Part shown: positions 7,011-12,810 of the stretch, piece after piece
Position numbering within the stretch: position 1 is the stretch's first letter
Layout of the letters: each line of letters starts with the position of its first letter
Origin: an uncultured Campylobacter sp.
Lineage (GTDB): Bacteria; Campylobacterota; Campylobacteria; Campylobacterales; Campylobacteraceae
Length of the DNA: 12,810 nucleotides
Direction: 5' to 3'
Assembly: GCF_938030685.1 (NCBI RefSeq)
Contig: NZ_CALHHX010000138.1
Location: 1-12,810 of the forward strand
Made by a program: the position numbers and the translations under genes
The notes under the pieces: generated by a model
Seen by the model: the letters and a program-made list of their open reading frames with translations, nothing else
Databases searched by the model: none
What the model was told of the DNA's origin: nothing

Positions 7011-7964
7011 ATGGATATAGAGAAATTTGAATCTATGCTAAAGCAAATCAAAGTCTTAAGCGATAAGCTAGAAGTGAAAAAGCTGCGCGGCAATAATGAC
7101 TACAATCTATTTTTGGCGCTTTTTGACGCTAGCGACGAAGTGAGGTTGCACTCGCGCTTTATCTGCTCGCTACTCGATCCGAACTCGCCGCATTATCAAA
7201 AAGAGTTATTTTTGGAGCTTTTTATAAAAGCATGCGGGCTAGAGGATTTTGGGCTAAATTCGCAAATCGCAAAAGTCTATAAAGAATACGAGAATATCGA
7301 TATCTACATAACTGACGGCACGAAGCATATTATTTTAGAAAATAAAATTTATGCCGGCGATCAAGAGGCTCAGATTAAAAGATATATAAAAACTATCCAA
7401 CAAGAAAACGGCAATGAAGCTGAAATTTACGTGCTGTTTTTATCACCGCAAGGGCGCGAGCCTACCGGCTATAGCCTAGACGGACTAAAAATCAAAGACG
7501 GCAGAATTTCAAACGAAAAGGGCGATAAAATCGCTAAATTTAAGGCGATTTCATACGATAAAGAGATAACTGCGTGGCTTGATCTATGCCTTGAAGAAAC
7601 GGGAAATTTAACCAATTTGTCCGCTGTGATATCGCAATACAAAAATGTCATCGAAAAAATTTATGGAAAATATAAAGGAGTGCAGATGGATGCAAATGAA
7701 ATTAGTAAGATAATTTTAGAAAAAGAAAACTATAAAATGGTTTGTGAAATAGTAGAAAATGCTTTTGAAAAAGCCAGGATAAAAGCCTTGGTTAGCTTTT
7801 TGTTAAAGGCGAGAGGGATTATACTGGATAAATTAAAAGGAGATTGGGATATCAACGAGATAAGAGTAGAGCAGGCGGATTTCAAGAAAAGATATTTTAA
7901 ACCTATTAAAATTTACAAAAAGAGTTGGAAACGAAGAGCAACGATGATATGTTTTTCGGTATAG
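7011..7964 (+). CDS. PD-(D/E)XK nuclease (PDDEXK_4 type), N-terminal part of a frameshifted gene
   Basis: The 317-residue frame carries the whole nuclease core of a PDDEXK_4-type protein. It has the leading block VRLHSRFICSLLDPN (44-58), then E93 and D97 (YENIDIYI), the catalytic E110-N-K112 (IILENKI) and the conserved GDQEAQIKRY (116-125). The family is predicted to cut DNA and often sits in defence neighbourhoods. After about residue 303 the sequence stops looking like a family member: the tail SWKRRATMICFSV is out of place, while the other frame (7922 onward) continues sensibly with ELETKSNDDMFFGIEFQ. The break is at five As, 7917-7921; one more A would restore a protein of about 414 residues. 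The start is an ATG with a strong ribosome site and an extended -10 promoter 26 bases upstream. The core is intact, so a truncated active protein is possible. Confidence 0.8.
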   Translation: MDIEKFESMLKQIKVLSDKLEVKKLRGNNDYNLFLALFDASDEVRLHSRFICSLLDPNSPHYQKELFLELFIKACGLEDFGLNSQIAKVYKEYENIDIYITDGTKHIILENKIYAGDQEAQIKRYIKTIQQENGNEAEIYVLFLSPQGREPTGYSLDGLKIKDGRISNEKGDKIAKFKAISYDKEITAWLDLCLEETGNLTNLSAVISQYKNVIEKIYGKYKGVQMDANEISKIILEKENYKMVCEIVENAFEKARIKALVSFLLKARGIILDKLKGDWDINEIRVEQADFKKRYFKPIKIYKKSWKRRATMICFSV

Positions 7965-8254
7965 AGTTTCAAGAACTGAATTTTATAGGAGCATGGGCTG
8001 GGTTTAGATGGGTTATAGAAGAAGAAAACATTAGCGCCCTAAAACAGCATATCGCCAAATATAACCCTGAAGGATATAACAAGTGGTGGGCTACGGGTCG
8101 ATATTTAAGTATCGGTAAAGGTGATTTCGTAAAAGCTATGATTCTCGATGACTATTCGGCAGAAAAATTTGCAGATGAAATGGTACAGATGGTAATCAAA
8201 TTTGAAGATATGACAGATGAAATAAACCATCTAAAGCAACAAAAAGTGATATAA
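7925..8254 (+). CDS. C-terminal part of the frameshifted PD-(D/E)XK nuclease
   Basis: This 109-residue frame opens at a TTG without a proper ribosome site and overlaps the end of the nuclease frame by 40 bases. Its content (FFGIEFQELNFIGAWAGFRW, then a helical tail) fits the usual C-terminal domain of the same protein, so it is probably the displaced end of the upstream gene rather than an independent gene. Reading upstream in this frame gives E, K, Q, L, N and then a stop at 7907-7909, which places the switch point within 7910-7924. Whether it is a mutation, an assembly error or true recoding cannot be told from one sequence. Confidence 0.6.
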   Translation: METKSNDDMFFGIEFQELNFIGAWAGFRWVIEEENISALKQHIAKYNPEGYNKWWATGRYLSIGKGDFVKAMILDDYSAEKFADEMVQMVIKFEDMTDEINHLKQQKVI

Positions 8255-8255
8255 A
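8247..8255 (+). promoter_or_regulatory. possible extended -10 promoter of the sirtuin gene
   Basis: TGATATAAA fits the extended -10 pattern and overlaps the stop codon of the broken nuclease gene. A transcript from it would begin near 8262, leaving about 22 bases before the ATG at 8284. No -35 is seen. Confidence 0.35.
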
Positions 8256-8283
8256 TTTTAAATGTACTAAAATGGAAGCCATC

Positions 8284-9108
8284 ATGCAATCAACAATCCT
8301 TCGCGCAAAAGAGATCGTCGAAAACGCCGATGCCGTCATCATAACCGCAGGAGCAGGCATGGGCGTAGATAGCGGACTGCCTGATTTTAGAGGCGATCTT
8401 GGCTTTTGGAAAGCCTATCCGCCTTTAAAGGATAAAAATTTAAGCTTTACGGAAATGGCAAATCCGCAGTGGTTTTTTAGCAGCCCTGAGCTAGCCTGGG
8501 CATTTTACGGACACAGGCTAAAGCTCTATAACGCAACCCAGCCTCACGAGGGTTTTGCGCTACTAAAAGACCTTTGCGAAACAAAAGCCGGCAACTACTT
8601 TATCTACACTTCAAACGTCGACGGACACTTTGAAAAAGCCGGCTTTGACAAGGATAAAATTTACGAGATCCATGGCTCCATACATCACGCGCAGTGTATC
8701 CACAACGATGGCGGAAACATCTGGAATATGGACGAAAATAGCGCCCTAGTAGACGAGGAGAAATTTATCGCTACAAAGATGCCCGTGTGCCCTGAGTGCG
8801 GATGCGTAAGCCGCCCAAATATCCTTATGTTTTACGATCACGAATTTAACCATAAAAGGGCTTGGACGCAACGTAAAAAGTACGATGCGTGGCTTAGTCA
8901 CAATATGAACTCTAAAATAGTCATAATCGAGATCGGCGTGGGGCTTGTGGTGCCTACGATTAGGATTTATGGAGAAAGGATGGCAAAAAGATTTAAGCGC
9001 GGCGCTCATCTAATCCGCATAAACCCGCTAGATACTCACGTAAGCGCATATAGAGGCATGGCGATAAAGGCAGGCGGACTTGAAGGATTAAGAGCAATCC
9101 TTAGCTGA
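8284..9108 (+). CDS. Sir2-family NAD-dependent protein (sirtuin-like)
   Basis: The protein has the NAD-binding signature of sirtuins. Numbered from ATG 8284 (274 residues) it shows AGAGMGVDSGLPDFRG (22-37), the catalytic-core TSNVD (109-113) and EIHGS with the catalytic His130. A zinc-type CPECGC follows (169-174), then EIGVGLVVPTIR (216-227) and INPLD (246-250). Family members use NAD to remove acyl groups from lysines or to transfer ADP-ribose; which applies here cannot be read from sequence. The first zinc pair is incomplete: only C138 is present before the IW motif, with no second Cys nearby. I prefer ATG 8284 because GGAAG at 8274-8278 is a usable ribosome site; the in-frame ATG at 8272 has none and adds four residues. 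It lies 45 bases upstream of a WYL regulator and macrodomain gene pair. Confidence 0.85.
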   Translation: MQSTILRAKEIVENADAVIITAGAGMGVDSGLPDFRGDLGFWKAYPPLKDKNLSFTEMANPQWFFSSPELAWAFYGHRLKLYNATQPHEGFALLKDLCETKAGNYFIYTSNVDGHFEKAGFDKDKIYEIHGSIHHAQCIHNDGGNIWNMDENSALVDEEKFIATKMPVCPECGCVSRPNILMFYDHEFNHKRAWTQRKKYDAWLSHNMNSKIVIIEIGVGLVVPTIRIYGERMAKRFKRGAHLIRINPLDTHVSAYRGMAIKAGGLEGLRAILS

Positions 9109-9129
9109 TATTATCCCTTCATTTTTAGA

Positions 9130-9148
9130 TAAAATAATATAAAAGGAG
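9130..9148 (+). promoter_or_regulatory. possible -10 box and ribosome site of the WYL regulator gene
   Basis: TAAAAT at 9130-9135 is a -10 candidate. AAGGAG at 9143-9148 is the ribosome site, five bases before ATG 9154. The -10 overlaps the right arm of a 7-base AT-only inverted repeat, ATATTAT (9108-9114) and ATAATAT (9134-9140). With a start of transcription this close to the ribosome site the leader would be very short, so read-through from the sirtuin promoter is equally likely. Confidence 0.3.
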
Positions 9149-9153
9149 CCTGG

Positions 9154-10077
9154 ATGCAAAAACCGCAAAAAATAATCCCGCAACCCGGTAGTAGCAAATA
9201 CGAACGCATAAACGAAATAGCCACCTTAATTAGCAGAAAACCCCATTCCATCTCCGAGCTCGCGGAAAAATTTGGAGTTTGCACCAAAACTATCCAAAGA
9301 GACCTTTACGAGGTACTAGCGAAAAATGGAGCTGTAAGAAACGGCAGGATGTGGAGCATAGATAAAACTAAAATCAAAGATGGCTTAGATCAGGAGGAAC
9401 GCACCGTCATAAATATCCTCGACAACATCTCAAAAACCATGGGCGCAAATTTCTACTCAAAGGCTCACGTTTTACTAGAACAGATCACAAACCGGCTAAA
9501 TCATCCGATTTTAACCAATATAAGCAGCGAAAAATTAAGTGAAGATGACTTTATAAATTTCGAACTGCTTGAAAACGCTATCAAAGAGAGAAGCTTGGTG
9601 CAGTGCGAATACGCCGGTTTTAAATTTAAGATAAAGCCGCTAAAACTAGCGATGTTTGACGGATTTTGGTATTTGCTATTTTTAGATACGAATAAAAACG
9701 ATACCTTCAAGAAATTCCACTTAAAAAGCATCACAAATATTAGAATTCTTGAGGAGAAATTTAAATTAGACGCCAAAATAGAGGAGAGGATTAAAAATAT
9801 AAACTCCGCCTGGGCAACGCTAGATAAGCCAAATACCGCTAGACTGCTTTTATCTCCGCAGATAAAGAAATATTTCGAGAGAAAACCCTACGCTAAGCAG
9901 AGCATAACAGGACTTGATGCCGATGGCTCGGTCGTAATCGATATAGAATTTACTAATTTAATGGAGATAAAGCCGCTTATTTACTACTTCATTCCGTTTA
10001 TCAAAGTACTAGAACCAAAGGAGTTAGCCGATACGATAAAAGATGAGATAGAAAGGTATTTAGAAGAGATAAAATGA
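9154..10077 (+). CDS. HTH-WYL domain transcriptional regulator
   Basis: This 307-residue cytoplasmic DNA-binding protein has the standard WYL-regulator layout. A winged helix-turn-helix at the N-terminus includes ISELAEKFGVCTKTIQRDLYEV (33-54). A linker follows, then a WYL domain at about 135-200 with the naming residues W172-Y173-L174 (GFWYLLFLD), and a WCX-like C-terminal region (about 220-305). WYL domains sense small ligands or nucleic acids; relatives such as BrxR, CapW and DriD control phage-defence or DNA-damage genes. The gene ends in ATGA, overlapping the start of the macrodomain gene by four bases, so the two are translated together and the regulator may control this pair and perhaps the sirtuin. 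The domain call is firm; target and ligand are unknown. Confidence 0.9.
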   Translation: MQKPQKIIPQPGSSKYERINEIATLISRKPHSISELAEKFGVCTKTIQRDLYEVLAKNGAVRNGRMWSIDKTKIKDGLDQEERTVINILDNISKTMGANFYSKAHVLLEQITNRLNHPILTNISSEKLSEDDFINFELLENAIKERSLVQCEYAGFKFKIKPLKLAMFDGFWYLLFLDTNKNDTFKKFHLKSITNIRILEEKFKLDAKIEERIKNINSAWATLDKPNTARLLLSPQIKKYFERKPYAKQSITGLDADGSVVIDIEFTNLMEIKPLIYYFIPFIKVLEPKELADTIKDEIERYLEEIK

Positions 10078-10613
10078 AAATTTCATATGAAATAAAGATA
10101 AAATTTGGCGATTTATCGGACGCACAAGCGGATTATCTGATAAATCCTTCAAATACGGCGATGCTGCTTGGCGGCGGTGTGTCTATGGCTTTTAAGAGGC
10201 ATTGCGGTGAGGTGCTAGAAGAATACATGCAAGAACAGCTAAAAATAAGAGAGATAAGGCAAGGTGACGTCGTCAAAACCGCCTCAAATCACGCAAACTT
10301 TCCATTCGTATTACATGCAGCCATTATGAATTACACCGATAGATCAAAGCCTAAAAAGCCGAGCTTAGATATTATCACGCAAATTTTAAATAATTTACAA
10401 GAAATAATCTTACAAGATCAAAGCAAATATATAAAAATAGCTATGCCTCTGATGGGATGCGGAGCGGGTGGACTAGATAAGCGCGAGGTGATCAGCGAAT
10501 ACAAATGCTTTTTCAAACAAAATTTAGACGCAGAAAAAGAATGCGAAGTAGAAATTTACGGATTTAGTGAAAGTGATTTTAAATTATTGAAAGAAATTAT
10601 GACAAAAAGCTAA
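10074..10613 (+). CDS. macrodomain protein (ADP-ribose binding or hydrolysis)
   Basis: A stand-alone macrodomain of 179 residues. It shows the adenine-site GDLSDAQADYLINPSN (12-27), the glycine loop LLGGGVSMAF (31-40), HAAIMNY (81-87) and the diphosphate loop MPLMGCGAGGL (124-134). Macrodomains bind ADP-ribose, and some remove it from proteins or nucleic acids. The NPSN form replaces the more familiar NAAN, so activity as a hydrolase is open. It starts inside the stop codon of the WYL regulator gene (ATGA) with only a weak GAAGAG ribosome site, which suggests coupled translation. A NAD-using Sir2 protein two genes upstream makes an ADP-ribose theme plausible, though inferred. It ends 127 bases before a convergent gene. 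Confidence 0.87.
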   Translation: MKISYEIKIKFGDLSDAQADYLINPSNTAMLLGGGVSMAFKRHCGEVLEEYMQEQLKIREIRQGDVVKTASNHANFPFVLHAAIMNYTDRSKPKKPSLDIITQILNNLQEIILQDQSKYIKIAMPLMGCGAGGLDKREVISEYKCFFKQNLDAEKECEVEIYGFSESDFKLLKEIMTKS

Positions 10614-10740
10614 ATTTGCTTGCTTGGCTGCAGATATAAGGCGTGCTACCGATATGCGAGTAGAGCCGCGAAATACAATTAGTTTATCGCGCTAAATTAT
10701 ATTTTATAGAATTCAGCTGCTAAAATTTTATAAATTTAAC
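10614..10740 (+). other. spacer between convergent genes
   Basis: These 127 bases separate the macrodomain gene from the end of the minus-strand phosphoesterase gene. I see no gene and no convincing terminator. CGCG at 10667-10670 and CGCG at 10687-10690 flank a poorly paired 16-base stretch, but no T-run follows. Confidence 0.4.
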
Positions 10741-11298
10741 TCAAATTTCTAAAATATTAAGCTTCAGACTTGAATTATAAATCGTGCAATCGCCGATTTT
10801 ATCAATATCTAAAAGCGGATTATGCACGTGTCCGCAAAGGATTATTTTTGCTTTTAAAAGTCCGTGCTTTAGCACTCGAAAAAGCTCTTTATCACCAAAA
10901 TCTCTGCCGCGCTCTATGGACGTTTGCGTATGTGTAGGCGGAATATGCGTAAGTAGCACGTCGCACTCTGCAAAATCCAAAATATCCGCGCAGAGATAAG
11001 GGGCGCAGCCAAATTTAATACCCTCAAGCGTCTTAATATCGCCATCCGCATAAATATTAGACGCTCGTATCCAAGAAACGTCGCCAGACTCACTCACGTC
11101 ATGATTTCCGCTACATACAAAGATAGGCTTTTTAAAATTTTCTAACCACCGCTTTACCCACGCTTTTTGTCCTATGATATCTTTTTGGTTTGTGTCTATC
11201 AGATCGCCGCTTATGCAACAAATGTCAAATTCTAAGCTTAAAATTCGATCAAATTTAGCTTTATCGAAATGTAGATCGCTCGCATGCAGAATTTTCAT
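10741..11298 (-). CDS. calcineurin-like metallophosphoesterase
   Basis: A 185-residue single-domain phosphoesterase on the minus strand. All metal-binding motifs are present in order: D8-L-H10, G31-D32, G64-N65-H66-D67, H118 and G156-H157-V-H159. Such proteins use two metal ions to hydrolyse phosphate mono- or diesters. The substrate is not readable from sequence. The short length and direct GHVH-to-end layout suit small YfcE-like or Icc-like phosphodiesterases and not the longer SbcD nucleases. The start codon at 11296-11298 follows a GAGGGA ribosome site. The gene is convergent with the macrodomain gene and divergent from hcp, so it appears to be a single-gene unit. Confidence 0.87.
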   Translation of the reverse strand: MKILHASDLHFDKAKFDRILSLEFDICCISGDLIDTNQKDIIGQKAWVKRWLENFKKPIFVCSGNHDVSESGDVSWIRASNIYADGDIKTLEGIKFGCAPYLCADILDFAECDVLLTHIPPTHTQTSIERGRDFGDKELFRVLKHGLLKAKIILCGHVHNPLLDIDKIGDCTIYNSSLKLNILEI

Positions 11299-11400
11299 TT
11301 ATCCCTCGCACTAGGAATTTAAATCACTCAAGAATATCGCCCGTCAGCGGCTTTAGCATATTTTTTTATTGCTATATCAATTCCTTGAAATCCTCTGCGC

Positions 11401-11406
11401 ATTATA
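11401..11406 (-). promoter_or_regulatory. possible -10 box of the phosphoesterase gene
   Basis: The minus strand reads TATAAT here, about 100 bases before the start codon at 11298. A nearer candidate is TGATATAG, which lies within 11372-11381. No -35 is recognisable, so the choice is open. Confidence 0.25.
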
Positions 11407-11499
11407 TCTAAATTTAAACATCAATCTTGCCACCATAGTTAGATTTATAAAATTTAAAATTCTCATTTTGTAAATAAATTTGATAAAATTTAGCCATTT

Positions 11500-11515
11500 A
11501 TTGATTATAATCAAT
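11500..11515. promoter_or_regulatory. FNR-type regulator box upstream of hcp
   Basis: The 16-base perfect palindrome ATTGATTATAATCAAT contains exactly TTGAT-N4-ATCAA, the consensus for FNR and related CRP/FNR proteins that respond to low oxygen or nitric oxide. A -10 box TAAAAT sits at 11537-11542. If transcription starts near 11549, the palindrome is centred at about -41.5, the classic activating position. The rest of the divergent spacer 11299-11572 is AT-rich with no gene. Confidence 0.75.
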
Positions 11516-11536
11516 TTTTTTGCCTAAATAAAATCT

Positions 11537-11567
11537 TAAAATTACCAACTAAATTTTTTATAAAGGA
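11537..11567 (+). promoter_or_regulatory. hcp -10 box and ribosome site
   Basis: TAAAAT (11537-11542) is the -10 candidate and AAAGGA (11562-11567) the ribosome site, five bases before ATG 11573. The distance from the FNR-type box fits regulator-dependent activation, which would also explain the lack of a -35. Confidence 0.5.
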
Positions 11568-11572
11568 TTTCT

Positions 11573-12810
11573 ATGAGCGACAATCTAGAGATGTTCTGTC
11601 ATCAGTGCCAAATGAGCGCACCCGAAGGCTGCGGCGCCAAAGGCCAAGACCGTGGTACCTGCGGTAAAACCTCCACGCTGGCGTTACTTCAAGACACTAT
11701 GGTTTTCGGACTTAAGGGCCTTAGCGCCTACCGCCACCACGCGCACGAGCTCGGCGCCGATACTAGCGCGGTCGATACCGTTATAGGCGACACGCTGTAT
11801 TTCACGCTGACGAACTCAAATTTTAACTTTGACGAGCATATCGCGCAGCTGATGGCCGTCGGAAGCGCGGGCGTGCAGATGATGGATATCTTAAGCGAGG
11901 CACATACCGCAAAATTCGGCGTACCAACCCCGGTTAAAGTTAGCCAAAACAAAGTCGAGGGCAAGGCGATTTTGGTTAGCGGCCACAACCTGCACGCTCT
12001 TGAGGCGCTGCTAAAAGCGACCGAAGGCAAGGGCATCAATATCTACACCCACTCCGAGATGCTTCCTGCGCACGGCTATCCGCAGCTTCGCAAGTATCCG
12101 CATCTAAAGGGCAACGTCGGCAAGGCGTGGTTCGATCAGACCAAGCTTTTTAACGAATTTAAGGGCGCGATTTTGATGACCACCAACTGCATCGTGCCGC
12201 TTCGCTCATCCTGTAGCTACGCAGACCGCTTGTTCGGCTACTCTATCGCTGGCACAGACGGGATCAAACATATCCAAAACGACGATTTTACGCCGCTCAT
12301 CGAGTGCGCGCTTGCATGCGGCGACGTGAGCATGGATAGCGACGAGAGCTTGGTGACGGGCGGGCATTACAAGACGATTTTGAGCCTCGCGCCACAAATT
12401 TTAGACGCGATCAAATCGGGCAAAATCCGCCGCTTTTTCGTCATCGCAGGCTGCGACGCACCTGGCAAAGGACGCGAGTATTACCGCGAGCTAGCGCTTA
12501 GCTTGCCGAAGGATTGCGTGATTTTGACCTCCAGCTGTGGCAAATTCCGCTTCAACGACGTGGATTTCGGAACCGTACCCGGCACCGAGCTTCCGCGCTA
12601 TATCGATCTAGGTCAGTGCAACGACAGCAACGGCGCGGTCAAGATCGCCTTGGCGCTTAGCGATGCTACGGGCATCGCCGTAAACGACCTGCCGGTCTCG
12701 ATCGTGCTGATGTGGATGGAGCAAAAGGCGGTCATCATCCTGCTTGCGCTGTTTAGCCTGGGCGTTAAGAATATCAACGTGGGCCCTACGGTGCCTGAGT
12801 TTTTCAACGA
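11573..12810 (+). CDS. hcp: hybrid cluster protein Hcp (3' end beyond the window)
   Basis: The reading frame is open from ATG 11573 to the window edge, about 412 residues of an expected 530-550. The N-terminus FCHQCQMSAPEGCG...GTCGK gives four cysteines (C9, C12, C20, C30) for the first Fe-S cluster. Ligands of the hybrid Fe-S-O cluster are in place: H138 (SGHNLH), E162 (THSEMLPAHGYP), C206 (MTTNCIVP), C294 (AGCDAPGKG), C322 (TSSCGKF) and C349 (LGQCNDS). The last glutamate and lysine ligands would lie past the window end. Hcp is a cytoplasmic enzyme of anaerobes that reduces nitric oxide or hydroxylamine and takes part in nitrosative-stress defence. The gene is markedly GC-rich relative to the defence-like genes at the left and looks like native, well-expressed core genome. 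The FNR-type box upstream agrees with anaerobic or NO-linked control. Confidence 0.95.
   Translation, partial: MSDNLEMFCHQCQMSAPEGCGAKGQDRGTCGKTSTLALLQDTMVFGLKGLSAYRHHAHELGADTSAVDTVIGDTLYFTLTNSNFNFDEHIAQLMAVGSAGVQMMDILSEAHTAKFGVPTPVKVSQNKVEGKAILVSGHNLHALEALLKATEGKGINIYTHSEMLPAHGYPQLRKYPHLKGNVGKAWFDQTKLFNEFKGAILMTTNCIVPLRSSCSYADRLFGYSIAGTDGIKHIQNDDFTPLIECALACGDVSMDSDESLVTGGHYKTILSLAPQILDAIKSGKIRRFFVIAGCDAPGKGREYYRELALSLPKDCVILTSSCGKFRFNDVDFGTVPGTELPRYIDLGQCNDSNGAVKIALALSDATGIAVNDLPVSIVLMWMEQKAVIILLALFSLGVKNINVGPTVPEFFN

Noticed and set aside
7914..7925. Programmed -1 ribosomal frameshifting
   Set aside because: The site is C AAA AAG and not the efficient A AAA AAG, and no clear downstream stem-loop was seen; a simple A-tract indel explains the data better.
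8284..9108. SirTM-type ADP-ribosyltransferase
   Set aside because: The signature AGAGMGVDSGLPDFRG and the lack of neighbouring lipoyl-carrier (GcvH-like) and lipoate ligase genes argue against the SirTM class.
9108..9140. Inverted repeat ATATTAT / ATAATAT as a WYL operator
   Set aside because: Arms are AT-only, seven bases long and 19 bases apart in an AT-rich spacer; this is expected by chance.
10784..10999. Plus-strand 71-residue frame across the phosphoesterase gene
   Set aside because: The minus-strand gene has every metallophosphoesterase motif; this frame has none.
11728..12807. Minus-strand open frames (11728-12039, 12206-12397, 12613-12807)
   Set aside because: They lie wholly antisense to the strongly conserved hcp frame and have no recognisable motif; their openness comes from GC-rich hcp codons.
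1..12810. CRISPR array or dispersed repeats despite the Cas4-like domain at 5476-6954
   Set aside because: No regularly spaced repeats were seen; recurring 'aaattt'-type strings reflect ordinary codon use in this group.

Overview
The window looks like part of a chromosome from a Campylobacter-type epsilonproteobacterium, probably one of the oral or anaerobic species with moderate GC. The signs are the abundant 'aaattt'-style codons and spacers, T/A-rich promoters with TATAAT-like -10 boxes but no recognisable -35, strong AAGGAG ribosome sites, and a hybrid cluster protein of anaerobic type. This assignment is by pattern recognition and was not searched. Base composition is mosaic: a 60-base line inside the first DUF262 gene (3361-3420) counts 17 G+C, while a line inside hcp (12301-12360) counts 39.

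Layout, left to right. A complete tRNA-Asn (GTT) with encoded CCA opens the window. After a 232-base spacer comes a tandem AAA+ ATPase of a widespread but uncharacterised family. Then follows a tightly packed three-gene operon: a DUF262-only protein, a DUF262-DUF1524 protein (GmrSD-like, predicted NTPase plus HNH-type nuclease) and a DUF2779 protein that joins a Cas4/AddB-like Fe-S nuclease to a DEDDy-like exonuclease. Next, from its own extended -10 promoter, is a PD-(D/E)XK nuclease of PDDEXK_4 type, broken by an apparent one-base frameshift near 7917-7922. The block 2439-8254 reads as a nuclease-rich, defence-like cluster.

A second block (8284-10613) has an NAD/ADP-ribose theme: a Sir2-family protein with an incomplete zinc-knuckle, then a WYL-domain transcription regulator overlapping by four bases (ATGA) a macrodomain protein predicted to bind or remove ADP-ribose. 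A metallophosphoesterase lies convergently on the minus strand. The window closes with the first two thirds of hcp (hybrid cluster protein), preceded by a perfect FNR-type box TTGAT-N4-ATCAA placed at -41.5 relative to a plausible promoter.

What seems most worth following up: the DUF262 / DUF262-DUF1524 / DUF2779 operon as a possible multi-nuclease anti-phage system, and the sirtuin-WYL-macrodomain neighbourhood as a possible regulated ADP-ribose module. Both functional readings are inferences from domains and gene order. No CRISPR array, insertion sequence, integrase or clear intrinsic terminator was found.
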